Shown: positions 1 through 9,375 of the stretch, in pieces
Position numbering within the stretch: the stretch's first letter is position 1
Layout: every line of letters starts with the position of its first letter
Assembly (NCBI RefSeq): GCF_002261475.1
Contig: NZ_NEVN01000011.1
Coordinates: 172,760-236,759, forward strand
Length of the DNA: 64,000 bases
Reading direction: 5' to 3'
From: Bordetella genomosp. 5
Lineage (GTDB): Bacteria; Pseudomonadota; Gammaproteobacteria; Burkholderiales; Burkholderiaceae_B
The notes under the pieces: generated by a model
Seen by the model: only the letters and a program-made list of their open reading frames with translations
Database searches by the model: none
What the model was told of the DNA's origin: nothing
Program-made: the position numbers and the translations under genes

Positions 1-970
1 ACCCCGTGATCGAGATGCGCGGGAAGAACGCGGCACGCGCGGCGCCGATGTCCGCGTTGCGTGCCCGCAGTCGCGCTTCGGCCGCGTGGATGTCGGGACG
101 GTGCACCAGCAGGGCCGACGGCGTGCCGGGGGCCAGGTCCTGCACCAGCAGTGGGCCCGTGGCCGGCTGCAGGGGCAGGAAGGGGCCGAGATCCGCCGCG
201 CCGACCAGCAGCACCAGCGCATTGCTCGCCTGGCGGAATTCGCGGTCCGTGCGCTCGAGCTCGGCGCGCGCCTGCTCGGTGAGGCCCAGCGCCTCCTGAT
301 AGTCCAGCGCGGTGGCCGTTCCGGCCTTGCGGCGCTCCTGGATCAGCCCCAGCGAGGACTCCCGGGTGCGCAGCGTGTCCGCCGTCAGGAGACGCCGCCG
401 CAGTGCGCCGTCGCGCGTCAGGTAGGCCTGCACGACTTCGGCCACGAGCGTGATCTCGGCGCTGCGTGCGCCGCTTTCGGTGGCGAGGTACTCCTGCAGC
501 GCCGATTCGGACAGGTTGCGCACGCGACCGAACAGATCGATCTCGAACGCGGCCAGGCCCACGCCTGCCTGCCATTGCGATTGCACCTGCGACTGCTGGG
601 TCGCGCTCAGGTCGGCGGGCACGCGCTGGCGCGTGCCGCTGCCCTGCGCCTCGATGCCGGGCAGGCGGTCGGCACGCTGCACGCGGTATTGGGCGCGCGC
701 GGCCTGCACATTCAGGAGCGTCTGGCGCAGGTCGCGATTGTTCGCCAGCGCCATGTCGATCAGCTTGCGCAGATCGGCGTCGACGATGAAGTCCTGCCAG
801 TTCAGGGTGGCCGCGGCCGACGCCGGCGCGGCGTCGGTCGCGCCCTGTCCCGGCCACTGCGCCGCGATCGGCGCGGCCGGACGTTCATGGGTCGGCGCCA
901 GAGAGCAGCCGGCCAGCACCGCGGCGAGCGTGAGCACCATGCCGGTACGGAGAATTGCGTGTTGCGTCAT
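1..970 (-). CDS. RND efflux outer-membrane channel lipoprotein (OprM/NodT family), C-terminus cut by window edge
   Basis: Outer-membrane exit duct of a tripartite RND pump; the family forms a trimeric barrel with a periplasmic alpha-helical tunnel. Reading the minus strand from the ATG at 970 gives a signal sequence ending in the lipobox LAGC near residue 20, then the first long-helix repeat of the OEP fold with family phrases such as NNRDLRQTLLNVQAAR, FEIDLFGRVRNLSESA and RPDIHAAEARLRARNADIG. About 323 residues are inside the window, against about 470-500 for the family, so the second repeat lies to the left. It begins 5 bases after the pump gene stops, so the two are co-transcribed as the last gene of the adaptor-pump-channel operon. 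The substrate cannot be told from the sequence. Confidence 0.93.
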   Translation of the reverse strand, partial: MTQHAILRTGMVLTLAAVLAGCSLAPTHERPAAPIAAQWPGQGATDAAPASAAATLNWQDFIVDADLRKLIDMALANNRDLRQTLLNVQAARAQYRVQRADRLPGIEAQGSGTRQRVPADLSATQQSQVQSQWQAGVGLAAFEIDLFGRVRNLSESALQEYLATESGARSAEITLVAEVVQAYLTRDGALRRRLLTADTLRTRESSLGLIQERRKAGTATALDYQEALGLTEQARAELERTDREFRQASNALVLLVGAADLGPFLPLQPATGPLLVQDLAPGTPSALLVHRPDIHAAEARLRARNADIGAARAAFFPRISITG

Positions 971-975
971 GATGG

Positions 976-3900
976 TCATTCCTCGATTGCGCGCGGGGCG
1001 GTGGCGGCGCGTTCCTTGCGGCGCCGCGCGAACGACAGCACCCAGACAAAGAAGATCGGCACGAACAGCACGCCCAGCGTGGTCGCGGTCAGCATGCCGC
1101 CGATCACGCCGGTGCCGATCGCGCGCTGACTCGCGCCCCCCGCGCCCGACGCGATGGCCAGCGGCACCACGCCCAGGATGAAGGCGAGCGAGGTCATCAC
1201 GATGGGCCGGAAGCGCAGGCGCGCGGCATGGATGGCGGCGTCGAATACCGACTTGCCCTGCTCCACCTCGTTCTTGGCGAACTCCACGATCAGGATCGCG
1301 TTCTTGGCCGACAGACCGATGATGGTGATGAGGCCGACCTTGAAGTACACGTCGTTCGGCATGCCGAAGGCCATCACGGCCAGCACCGCGCCGATGGCGC
1401 CGATCGGCACGATCAGCATCACCGCGGCCGGCACGGCCCAGCTTTCGTACAGGGCCACGAGCACGAGGAACACCACCAGGAACGCCAGACCGATCAGCAT
1501 CGGCGCCTGCGAGCCCGCCAGACGCTCCTGGAACGACAGGCCGGTCCATTCGTAGCCGATGCCCTCGGGCAACTCGGCCACGATCCGCTCGATTTCGGCC
1601 ATGGCCTCGCCGCTGCTGTAACCCGGCGCGGCATCGCCTGCGATGCGGAACGCCGGATAGCCGTTATAGCGGGCGATCTGCACCGGGCCGATTTCCCAGT
1701 CGATCTTGGTGAACGCGCTCAGCGGCACCTGCTCGCCCCGGCTGTTGGGCACGTTGAGTTCGAGCAGGCGTTCGGGCGTCATGCGGTCGGCCACGTCGGC
1801 CTGCACCACCACGCGTTGCAGACGGCCGGCGTTGGCGAAGTCGTTGACGGTGGCCGAGCCATAGGCGCTCGAGATCGCGGTGTTGATGATGTCGAAGCTG
1901 ATGCCGAAGGCCTCGGCCTTGTCGCGGTCGATGTCCAGGCGCAGCTGCGGCGCGTCTTCGAGCCCTTCCGTCATGGCGTAGAGCAGCACCGGCGACGCAT
2001 TGGCCTTGGCCAGCAGCTCGTTGCGCGCAGCCACCAGGGCTTCGCGGCCGAGACCACCCCGGTCCTGCAGGCGCAGCGCAAAACCCCCGGCATTGCCCAG
2101 GCCTTCGATCGGCGGCGGATCCACGGCCATCACCCGGCCGTCCTCCAGGCTGGCGAAGTGGGCGTTGAAGGCCGCCACGTCATCCGAGGCCGAGCCCTCG
2201 CGGTCGGACCAGTCGTGCAGCGTCGGGAAACCCAGCGCGGCGTTCTGACCCGTGCCCGAGAAGCTGAAGCCCAGCACCATCACCGTCTGCTGCGTCGCAT
2301 CGCGCTTGAGCAGATACTCGTCGAGCTCGCGCACCACCTTCTCGGTGCGCTGGTACGTCGCGCCCGGCGGCAGTTGCACGTCGACGATGTAGTAGCCCTG
2401 ATCTTCGGTGGGCACGAAGGCTTCGGGCAGGCGCGTGTACATGAAGCCCAGGATCGCGACGATCACCGCGTAGATCACCATGTAGCGGCCGGCGCGGCGC
2501 GAGAGCCGTGCGCTGAGCCACTCGAACTTGCCCGTGAGGGCGCCGAACTTGCGGTTGAACCAGCCGAAGAAGCCCTTCTTCTCGTCGTGATGACCCTTGG
2601 GGATGGGCTTGAGCAGCGTCGCGCACAGCGCCGGCGTCAGCGTCAGCGCCAGGAACCCGGAGAACAGGATCGACACCGCCAGCGACAGCGAGAACTGGCG
2701 ATAAATCACGCCCACGGATCCGCTCATGAAAGCGAGCGGGAAGAACACCGCCGAGAGCACCAGCGTGATGCCCACGATCGCGCCCGACACCTGCTGCATG
2801 GCCTTGATGGTGGCGTCGCGCGGACTCAGGCCCTCTTCGGCCATGATGCGCTCGACGTTCTCCACCACCACGATCGCATCGTCGACCAGAATACCGATGG
2901 CCAGCACCATGCCGAACATGGTCATCATGTTCACGGAGAAGCCGAGCCCGTACATCACGCCCAGGGTGCCCGCCAGGCACACCGGCACCACGATCGTCGG
3001 AATCAGGGTGTAGCGGAAATTCTGCAGGAACAGGAACATCACCAGGAACACCAGCACCACGGCTTCGATCAGCGTGTGCACCACCTTCTCGATGGCCACC
3101 TGCACGAAGCGCGATGTGTCGTACGGCACCTGGTATTCGATATCGGCCGGGAAGCCGGCGGACAATTCCTGCAGGCGCGCCTTGACGGCCTCCGCGGTCT
3201 GCAGCGCGTTGGCGCCCGACGCGAGCTGCACCGCGCCGCCCACGGCCTTGGCGCCCCCGGCCAGCATGTCGAAGTTGTAGTCCTGGCGGCCGATTTCCAT
3301 GCGCGCCACGTCGGACAGTCGCACCGACGAGCCGTCCGGATTGGCACGCAGCACGATCCGGCCGAATTCTTCGGGGGTGTCGAGCATGCCCTTGACGGCG
3401 ATGGTGGCGCTCAGCTCCTGGTCCGGAGAGCCGGGGCGGCTGCCGAAACTGCCGGCCGGCACCTGGACGTTCTGCGCGGCGATCGCCGCGTTCACGTCGG
3501 CGATCGACAGGCCGTAACCCAGCAGCTTCTGCGGATCCACCCACACGCGCATCGCGGCCTCGGCCGCGAAGAACTGCAGGCGGCCCACGCCTTCGACGCG
3601 GCGCAGCTCGTTATTGATGTTGCGCGCGGCATAGTCGGCCAGCTGCACCACATCCTTGTTTTCGGCGCCGTCTTTGTAGGTGAGCGTGTAGATCAGCAGA
3701 AAGCCGGCGTTGGCCTCCTCGACCTGCAGGCCCTGCTGCGTCACCGCGGCGGGCAGGCGTGCCTCCGCCTTCTTGATGCGGTTCTGCACGTCGACCTGCG
3801 CCAGCGCCGGATCGGTGCCGGGCTTGAACGTGACGGTGATCTCGCCGCTGCCCGAAGAGCTGCTCGACGACTCGTAGTACAGCAGGTCTTTCGCGCCGTT

Positions 3901-4107
3901 GAGCTCTTCCTCGATGACGCTCGTGACGGAGTCGACCACGGTGGATGCCGAGGCGCCCGGGTACGTGGCCATGATGGAGATCTGCGGCGGCGCGACCACC
4001 GGGAATTGCGAGACCGGCAGCGCCTTCATGGCGAGCAGGCCGGCCAGCGTGATGAAGATGGCGATCACCCACGCGAAATTGGGGCGATCGATAAAAAACT
4101 TTGGCAT
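976..4107 (-). CDS. RND multidrug efflux permease (HAE1 family, AcrB/MexB-like)
   Basis: Inner-membrane proton/drug antiporter of the tripartite pump. At 1043 aa it has the normal length for the family and begins MPKFFIDRPNFAWVIAIFI, the usual first transmembrane segment. The proton-relay aspartates are present as D409-D410 in GILVDDAIVVVENV, and the partner lysine is K935 in GLSAKNAILIVEFAKN (AcrB D407, D408 and K940). The two large periplasmic loops and the duplicated 6-TM halves are intact. It lies between the adaptor (35-base gap) and the channel gene (5-base gap). The family exports hydrophobic or amphiphilic drugs, dyes and solvents; specificity is not predictable here. Expression is probably controlled by the divergent TetR gene through the operator at 5380-5403. 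Confidence 0.97.
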   Translation of the reverse strand: MPKFFIDRPNFAWVIAIFITLAGLLAMKALPVSQFPVVAPPQISIMATYPGASASTVVDSVTSVIEEELNGAKDLLYYESSSSSSGSGEITVTFKPGTDPALAQVDVQNRIKKAEARLPAAVTQQGLQVEEANAGFLLIYTLTYKDGAENKDVVQLADYAARNINNELRRVEGVGRLQFFAAEAAMRVWVDPQKLLGYGLSIADVNAAIAAQNVQVPAGSFGSRPGSPDQELSATIAVKGMLDTPEEFGRIVLRANPDGSSVRLSDVARMEIGRQDYNFDMLAGGAKAVGGAVQLASGANALQTAEAVKARLQELSAGFPADIEYQVPYDTSRFVQVAIEKVVHTLIEAVVLVFLVMFLFLQNFRYTLIPTIVVPVCLAGTLGVMYGLGFSVNMMTMFGMVLAIGILVDDAIVVVENVERIMAEEGLSPRDATIKAMQQVSGAIVGITLVLSAVFFPLAFMSGSVGVIYRQFSLSLAVSILFSGFLALTLTPALCATLLKPIPKGHHDEKKGFFGWFNRKFGALTGKFEWLSARLSRRAGRYMVIYAVIVAILGFMYTRLPEAFVPTEDQGYYIVDVQLPPGATYQRTEKVVRELDEYLLKRDATQQTVMVLGFSFSGTGQNAALGFPTLHDWSDREGSASDDVAAFNAHFASLEDGRVMAVDPPPIEGLGNAGGFALRLQDRGGLGREALVAARNELLAKANASPVLLYAMTEGLEDAPQLRLDIDRDKAEAFGISFDIINTAISSAYGSATVNDFANAGRLQRVVVQADVADRMTPERLLELNVPNSRGEQVPLSAFTKIDWEIGPVQIARYNGYPAFRIAGDAAPGYSSGEAMAEIERIVAELPEGIGYEWTGLSFQERLAGSQAPMLIGLAFLVVFLVLVALYESWAVPAAVMLIVPIGAIGAVLAVMAFGMPNDVYFKVGLITIIGLSAKNAILIVEFAKNEVEQGKSVFDAAIHAARLRFRPIVMTSLAFILGVVPLAIASGAGGASQRAIGTGVIGGMLTATTLGVLFVPIFFVWVLSFARRRKERAATAPRAIEE

Positions 4108-4142
4108 GTCTGAACCTCGATGGGCAGCGGCGCGGGCCGTGT

Positions 4143-5327
4143 TCAGCCGCGCGGCGCGGCGGTGGCGGCTTGCTTGGGTGCGTCGCCGCCGGCGGCGGGC
4201 GCGGCCACTTCGACCTTCTGGCCGGGCTGGGCGTTGCCGCCCACGATGACCTGCTCACCGGCCTTCAGGCCCTGCACGATGTGCCAGTCGGCGCCGCGCA
4301 TCGTGCCGGTGACGACCTCGCGGGCCTGCGCCGCGCCCTCGCCATCGACCACCATGACCTGCGCCTTGCCATCGGGAGCGCGTTGCACGGCGCGCTGCGG
4401 CACGAGGATCGCCTGGGGATCGGTGCCCTGCTGGGTGTGCACGCGTACGTACATGCCCGGCATCAGCATGCCGTCGGCGTTGTCGAACTGGCCGCGCAGC
4501 GACACCTGCCCCGTGCCCCGGTCGACCGTAATGTCGGAGAACAACAGGTGGCCGTCGCGCGTCTTGTCGGTGCCGTCGATCGTGATCGAAATCCGCGCGC
4601 CCTTGTCCTTGTCCTGCGCCAGGCGGCCCTCGGCCAGCGCCTCGCGCATGCGCAACACCTCGGCGATGGGTTGCTTGAAGTCGGCGTAGACGGGGTCGAG
4701 CTGTTGAATCGTCGCCATCGGCGTGGCTTCGTTCTGACCGACCAGCGCGCCTTCGGTCACGAGCGCGCGCCCGATGCGACCCGAGATCGGCGCGGTCACC
4801 GTGGCGTAGTCGAGGTTGAGCTGCGCGGTTTCGACGCCGGCACGCGCGGATTGGCGGGCGGCCTGCGCGCTCTTGTAGCGCGCCACCGCCGCATCGAACT
4901 CCTGACGGCTCACGGCCTCGATCTTCACGAGCGGCTCATTGCGGCGCACGACGGCCTGCGCGTCGAACAGCGTGGCTTCGGCCTGGGCCAGCTCGCCCTG
5001 CGCGCGCGACAGCGCGGCCTTGAACGGAGCCGGGTCGATCTGGAACAGCACCTGGCCCGCCTTCACATCGGCGCCTTCTTCGAAATTGCGCTTGAGCACG
5101 ATGCCCGCGACGCGGGCCCGGACTTCCGCCACCCGCACCGGCTCGATGCGGCCGGGCAGTTCGCTGGCCAGGGTGAACGACTGCGGCTGGACCGTGACGG
5201 TCTGAACGCGAGGCGCCTGGGCCTCCTGCGGCGGACCGCCTTCCTGGCCGCACGCCGCCAGCGCCAGCACCAGGGCCGCCAGCACCAGCCGGCCGGCCGG
5301 CTTCGATCCAAGTCGATGCACCTTCAT
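4143..5327 (-). CDS. RND efflux periplasmic adaptor lipoprotein (AcrA/MexA-like membrane fusion protein)
   Basis: Membrane-fusion subunit that links the RND pump to the outer-membrane channel in the periplasm. The 394-aa product starts with a lipoprotein signal peptide with lipobox LAAC (Cys about residue 26), followed by beta-barrel, lipoyl and coiled-coil hairpin regions. The family phrases VRARVAGIVLKRNFEEGADVK and LDYATVTAPISGRIGRALVT are visible. The C-terminus is a low-complexity Ala/Pro/Lys tail. It is the first gene of the operon; the start codon lies about 50 bases downstream of a 9-bp-arm palindrome that is probably the regulator's operator. Start ATG 5327 gives a normal lipoprotein leader. 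Confidence 0.96.
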   Translation of the reverse strand: MKVHRLGSKPAGRLVLAALVLALAACGQEGGPPQEAQAPRVQTVTVQPQSFTLASELPGRIEPVRVAEVRARVAGIVLKRNFEEGADVKAGQVLFQIDPAPFKAALSRAQGELAQAEATLFDAQAVVRRNEPLVKIEAVSRQEFDAAVARYKSAQAARQSARAGVETAQLNLDYATVTAPISGRIGRALVTEGALVGQNEATPMATIQQLDPVYADFKQPIAEVLRMREALAEGRLAQDKDKGARISITIDGTDKTRDGHLLFSDITVDRGTGQVSLRGQFDNADGMLMPGMYVRVHTQQGTDPQAILVPQRAVQRAPDGKAQVMVVDGEGAAQAREVVTGTMRGADWHIVQGLKAGEQVIVGGNAQPGQKVEVAAPAAGGDAPKQAATAAPRG

Positions 5328-5379
5328 GATTTTTATCCAGATTAACCCTTAGAGGTCGCTTATGTTATAGAAAAGCGTA

Positions 5380-5403
5380 AAATGAATCCACTTAGATTCA
5401 TTT
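5380..5403. promoter_or_regulatory. Palindromic operator between the efflux operon and its TetR regulator
   Basis: The bases read AAATGAATC, a 6-base spacer, then GATTCATTT: perfect 9-bp inverted arms. It is the only strong palindrome in the roughly 200-bp divergent region between the adaptor gene and the TetR gene. TGAATC-N6-GATTCA has the size and symmetry of a site for a TetR dimer. Repression of both directions is inferred. Confidence 0.6.
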
Positions 5404-5426
5404 GGGGTTATTCTTGACCAAACCGG

Positions 5427-5432
5427 TATACT
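5427..5432 (+). promoter_or_regulatory. Candidate -10 element for the TetR gene
   Basis: TATACT lies directly before an in-frame GTG at 5433. No convincing -35 is found at the right distance (only TTGGGG with a 19-bp gap). If this hexamer is used, transcription begins near 5440, after that GTG, which favours the downstream ATG at 5526 as the real start of the regulator. Confidence 0.35.
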
Positions 5433-5525
5433 GTGAGCAAAGAGACAACCCCGCCCCTGGGTGAGACGATTCCGCGGCGATTCGCCCCCGGTTCCGCCAC
5501 CCTCGCTACGCGCCTCCGCCCGCCC

Positions 5526-6083
5526 ATGGCCCATTCCACTCAAACGGAAGACCCCAAGTTCCTCGCCGCCCTGGCCATCGCCCTGGTGGAGCGCCCGCGC
5601 GCCAGCCTGCAGGAGCTCGCGCGCGCCGTGGGGGTGAGCAAGGCCACGCTGTATCGCTTCTGTCATACGCGAGAGGAGCTGATCGAGCGCCTCATGGCGC
5701 ACGGCATCGAGATCTTCAGCCAGGCCATCGATGAAGCTGGCCTCGACGACTCGCCGCCCGCCGATGCGCTGCGCCGTCTGGCCCAGATCAGCTTCGAGCA
5801 CCGCGAGATCAACGCCTTCCTGATGTACTACTGGAAGCCCGACTCGCCGATGGAAATGCAGCTGCAGGCGGAGTCGCGCTGGTCTTCCGCCCTCGACCGT
5901 TTCTTCCTGCGCGGCCAGCAAGCGGGGGTTTTCCGCGTCGACGTCACGGCGGCCGCGCTGACCGAAATGTGGGTGTCGCTGCACTGTGGCCTGATCGACG
6001 CGGAGCGCCGCGGCCGCATCGCCCGCTCGGGCCTGGCCCACGTGCTCGAGAGCATGTTCATCGAAGGCGCCCGCGCGCGCTGA
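5526..6083 (+). CDS. TetR/AcrR-family transcriptional repressor of the RND efflux operon
   Basis: DNA-binding repressor, 185 aa from the ATG at 5526. The N-terminal helix-turn-helix is clear (SLQELARAVGVSKATLYRFC, about residues 29-48), followed by an all-helical ligand domain as in TetR_C-type AcrR proteins. The frame stays open upstream to a GTG at 5433, but that extension (Pro/Arg-rich, unlike the family) would sit directly behind a TATACT -10 element, so I prefer 5526. No good ribosome-binding site precedes either start. The gene is divergent from the adaptor-pump-channel operon with a palindrome between them, the standard layout of a local efflux repressor. The inducer is unknown. Confidence 0.9.
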   Translation: MAHSTQTEDPKFLAALAIALVERPRASLQELARAVGVSKATLYRFCHTREELIERLMAHGIEIFSQAIDEAGLDDSPPADALRRLAQISFEHREINAFLMYYWKPDSPMEMQLQAESRWSSALDRFFLRGQQAGVFRVDVTAAALTEMWVSLHCGLIDAERRGRIARSGLAHVLESMFIEGARAR

Positions 6084-6087
6084 CACG

Positions 6088-6164
6088 CTCGGGCGGTTCG
6101 CCCGGCTCGGCGCATAGGCCTCGGGCGGCTCGCCCGGCTCGGCGCATGGGCCTCGGGCGGCGGC
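6088..6164. repeat. 32-bp tandem repeat, about 2.4 copies, with internal hairpins
   Basis: Units start at 6088, 6120 and 6152 (the last partial); each begins CTCGGGCGG and the full units end GGCGCAT(A/G)GGC. Copies 1 and 2 differ at two positions. Each full copy carries a hairpin of the form CGGGCG/CGCCCG. It begins 5 bases after the TetR stop codon. It could fold in RNA and weaken read-through into the next gene, but there is no T-run, so a standard terminator is not supported. Confidence 0.7.
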
Positions 6165-6313
6165 TGCACGACCGCCTCTGCGGGTTCCCGCCCCCTCCCC
6201 GTCCGTGCAGGCCCCTGTCCGCCCCTGCCGCCCGCGTCTTAACGCAGCGTTGACAAAGCCCTCCCTACACTGCGCCGCCAACAAGACGCATTTTCATTAC
6301 AGGGACGGGAAAG

Positions 6314-8653
6314 ATGGCGGAATCGACACAGGCGCGGCGCACCGCGCGACACATGCGCGCGACCGCGCTGCAGGCGGCGCTGGGTCTGGCGTTCGCGTCG
6401 ACGGCACAGGCGCAATCCACCGATGCCGGCGCCACCACGCTGGCGCCGGTGCAGGTGCAGGGCGAAGCGCCGGGCTATCAGGCCGAGCGCCTGAGCTCCG
6501 GCAAGTTCACGCAGCCGTTGCTGGACACGCCGCAGAGCATCACCGTGGTGCCGCGCGAAGTCATCGAAGAACAGCGCGCGCAGAGCCTGCAGGATGTGCT
6601 GCGCAATGTGCCGGGCATCACCTTCACATCGGGTGAAGGCAATCTCGGCTGGGGCGACATGTTCACGATTCGCGGATTCTCCGCCGAGCAGAGCATCATG
6701 GTCGATGGCATCCGCGACGCGGGCCTGGCCAGCCGCAGCGATACCTTCAACCTGGAACGCGTCGAGGTGTTCAAAGGCACGGGCAGCCTGGAGTCCGGCG
6801 TTTCGGCCGTCGGCGGCGCCGTGAATCTGGTCAGCAAGGAGGCCCGCCTCGGCAGTTTCCGCGATGTCTCGGCCACGCTGGGCACCGACGAGTACCGCCG
6901 CGTGACGGCCGACATCAACGAGCAACTCGGCGATTCGAGCGCCCTGCGCGTCAACCTCATGCGCCACGGCAACAACGTGTCGGAACGCGCCGTGACCGAC
7001 AACGATCGCTGGGGCCTGGCCGGCTCGCTCGCGCTCGGGCTGGGCACCCCCACCCGCATCACCGTCGACTACCTGCACCAGGAGGACCGCAATACGCCCG
7101 ATGGCGGCGTGCCCATCCTGCGCGGCACCCACGGCAAACGCATGCCGGGCGTGGCGCGCAATGCCTGGTACGGCGACCCTGACCTCTACCGCGACGACAC
7201 GCGCACCGACGTGGCCACGCTCAAGCTCGAGCACGATCTGTCGGACGACACCCGCATCTCGAACATCACGCGCTACGAGCGCACCACCCGCCTCACCGTG
7301 CTGTCGCCCGCGCGCTTCAACGAAGCGGCCGGCAATTCGTATGGCTATGCGGGCGTGGGCCCGCTCACGAACGCCTCGGGCGTGCCCTCGTACAGCGGCT
7401 ATACCGCCATCGCCAACGGCGATTCGACCACGGCGCGGCTGCGCGGCAACGATTTCGGCTTGTCCAAGCGCTACACGATCCTCGCCAACCAGACCAACCT
7501 CGCGTTCACCGCCGACACGGCGGGCGTGCACCACGATCTCGTGGCCGGCGTGGAGTTCTACCGCGAACGCTATGGCGATCTCAAGCGCGGCGTGCGGGTG
7601 CCCTCGATCAATCCGTTGATCGATCTGCGCGAGCAGCACGGCACCGACCTGGGCGGCGTCGACGGCGTGAAGGGCGCGGCGGGCAACTACGCCGAGATCC
7701 AGAACACGGGCTTGTATCTGGCCGACACCGCCACGCTCAACCCTGCCTGGAAGCTGATGGGCGCGCTGCGCTACGACCGCTACCACGTGAAGCAGGTCAA
7801 CGGCACCGCCGGCGCGCACACGACCGAGCGCAGCACGGATGGCGCGTGGAGCGGCCGCGTCGGCCTGAACTACAAGCCGATGGACAACGGCAGTATCTAC
7901 GTGAGCTACAGCCAGGCCGCGCAGCCCTCCGCCGTGGGCGCATCGTCCAACAACATCATCTACGGCAACACCAGCAGCGAGCGCTTCAAGCCCGCCGTGT
8001 CGCGCACCTGGGAGGCCGGCACCAAGTGGGACCTGTTCGGTGAATCCATGTCGGTCACGGGTGCGGTGTTTCGCACCGAGCTGACGGATTCGTGGGACTA
8101 CGGCGATGACGCGACGGTGGTGCGTTCGCTGCCGGCCAAGGCCGTGCACGGCCTGGAGCTGGGCCTGGCCGGGCAGATCACGCCGCGCTGGTCCGCCTTC
8201 GCGGGCGTGGCACTGATGAAGAGCCGCATCACCAAGGGCGAGAACAAGGGCGCCGAAGCGAAGAACGTTCCCGACGCCACGTTCAACCTCTGGACCACCT
8301 ACGCCGCCACCGACAAGCTCGCGCTGAGCTACGGCGTGCAATACATGGGCAAGCGCCGCTACAGCGACAACAAGTACGTGGGCGGCCTGAACAACAACAG
8401 CAGCACCGTCAACGGCGCGCTCGGTCGTCATCCCGTCTACGTCAAGGACGGCGAAAAGGCGCCCTCGTACTGGCTGCACTCCGTGGCCGCGCGCTATCGC
8501 GTCGACGACACGCTCACGCTCGGCCTGAACGTGGATAACCTGTTCAACACGTTCTACTACAGCCGCGTGGGGGCCTCGCTCGACGGCTTCCAGCTCTACG
8601 GCGTGCCCGGGGCGGGCCGCACGGTCACGCTCTCGGCCGACCTGCACTTCTAG
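6314..8653 (+). CDS. fiu: TonB-dependent catecholate siderophore receptor (Fiu-like)
   Basis: Outer-membrane ferric-siderophore transporter of 779 aa. A signal peptide ends near STAQA/QS (residue about 34). The plug domain follows with [19 protein letters not shown] and [19 protein letters not shown], then [20 protein letters not shown], and a 22-strand barrel ending in the aromatic residue F (SADLHF) recognised by the Bam machinery. Sequence style and the gene directly behind it, a YbiX/PiuC hydroxylase, match the fiu-ybiX arrangement of E. coli and piuA-piuC of Pseudomonas, which take up catecholate-type iron complexes. A short purine-rich stretch (ggga) precedes the ATG. Only a weak Fur-like stretch is visible upstream. 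The exact ligand is inferred from the family. Confidence 0.92.
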   Translation: MAESTQARRTARHMRATALQAALGLAFASTAQAQSTDAGATTLAPVQVQGEAPGYQAERLSSGKFTQPLLDTPQSITVVPREVIEEQRAQSLQDVLRNVPGITFTSGEGNLGWGDMFTIRGFSAEQSIMVDGIRDAGLASRSDTFNLERVEVFKGTGSLESGVSAVGGAVNLVSKEARLGSFRDVSATLGTDEYRRVTADINEQLGDSSALRVNLMRHGNNVSERAVTDNDRWGLAGSLALGLGTPTRITVDYLHQEDRNTPDGGVPILRGTHGKRMPGVARNAWYGDPDLYRDDTRTDVATLKLEHDLSDDTRISNITRYERTTRLTVLSPARFNEAAGNSYGYAGVGPLTNASGVPSYSGYTAIANGDSTTARLRGNDFGLSKRYTILANQTNLAFTADTAGVHHDLVAGVEFYRERYGDLKRGVRVPSINPLIDLREQHGTDLGGVDGVKGAAGNYAEIQNTGLYLADTATLNPAWKLMGALRYDRYHVKQVNGTAGAHTTERSTDGAWSGRVGLNYKPMDNGSIYVSYSQAAQPSAVGASSNNIIYGNTSSERFKPAVSRTWEAGTKWDLFGESMSVTGAVFRTELTDSWDYGDDATVVRSLPAKAVHGLELGLAGQITPRWSAFAGVALMKSRITKGENKGAEAKNVPDATFNLWTTYAATDKLALSYGVQYMGKRRYSDNKYVGGLNNNSSTVNGALGRHPVYVKDGEKAPSYWLHSVAARYRVDDTLTLGLNVDNLFNTFYYSRVGASLDGFQLYGVPGAGRTVTLSADLHF

Positions 8654-8661
8654 GCGCCATC

Positions 8662-9342
8662 ATGATGGTCACCATCCCCGCCGTGTTCTCGCCGGCCGAA
8701 GCGCGCATGCTGTGCGACGAACTGCTAGCCGCCGACTGGGTAGATGGCAGGCAGACCGCCGGCCAGCAATCGGCCCGCGTCAAACACAACCGTCAACTGG
8801 CCGCGGAGGATCCGCTGGCGGCCCGTATCGGCCAGCACATCATCGACCGCCTGGCGCAGAACGCGGTGTTCATGGCGGCGTCGCTGCCGGCCAGGATCTA
8901 TCCGCCGCTGTTCAACCGTTACGCGGGCGGCGAGGCCTTCGGCGCGCATGTGGACAATGCGGTGCGCGGCGTGCGCGCCAGCCGTGAACGCGTGCGCACC
9001 GACCTTTCGGCCACGCTGTTTCTGGCCGAGCCCGACACCTACGACGGCGGCGAGCTGGTGGTGCAGGACACCTATGGCGAGCATCGCGTGAAGCTGCCCG
9101 CCGGCCACTTGGTGCTGTACCCGGGCTCGAGCGTGCACCGCGTGGAGCCCGTCACACGGGGCGAACGGATCTCATCGTTCTTCTGGATCCAGAGCCTCGT
9201 GCGCGGCGATGCGCAGCGCAATCTGCTGCTCGACCTTGATGTGGCGATCCAGCAGCTGACGCAGCAACAGGCCCCGAACGAACCGCTCGTGAAGCTGACC
9301 GGCTGCTATCACAACCTGCTGCGCATGTGGGCGGAGGTGTAG
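8662..9342 (+). CDS. piuC: PKHD-type Fe(II)/2-oxoglutarate hydroxylase (YbiX/PiuC family)
   Basis: Cytoplasmic non-haem iron dioxygenase of 226 aa, the exact size of the family. The iron triad is visible as H96-x-D98 (GAHVDNA) and H159 (SSVHRVEPV), and the 2-oxoglutarate-binding arginine as R169 (RGER). It starts 8 bases after the receptor stop, so it is co-transcribed. Members almost always accompany TonB-dependent siderophore receptors; their substrate is still not firmly established, and modification of the siderophore or of a component needed to release iron has been suggested. Two adjacent ATG codons make the start uncertain by one residue. Confidence 0.93.
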   Translation: MMVTIPAVFSPAEARMLCDELLAADWVDGRQTAGQQSARVKHNRQLAAEDPLAARIGQHIIDRLAQNAVFMAASLPARIYPPLFNRYAGGEAFGAHVDNAVRGVRASRERVRTDLSATLFLAEPDTYDGGELVVQDTYGEHRVKLPAGHLVLYPGSSVHRVEPVTRGERISSFFWIQSLVRGDAQRNLLLDLDVAIQQLTQQQAPNEPLVKLTGCYHNLLRMWAEV

Positions 9343-9345
9343 GCG

Positions 9346-9369
9346 GCGCGGGCGTGCGCACGCCCGCGC
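9346..9369. terminator. Perfect 24-bp palindrome between convergent genes
   Basis: Arms GCGCGGGCGTGC and its exact complement meet without a spacer, between the stop codon of the hydroxylase (9342) and the stop of the opposite-strand methyltransferase (9376). There is no T-run on either side. A bidirectional transcription barrier is the likely role, but it is not a textbook intrinsic terminator. Confidence 0.4.
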
Positions 9370-9375
9370 AACGCT

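Noticed and set aside
1228..4113. A 961-codon plus-strand frame opposite the RND pump
   Set aside because: Mirror frame of a strongly conserved pump; His/Gln/Arg-rich translation without motifs.
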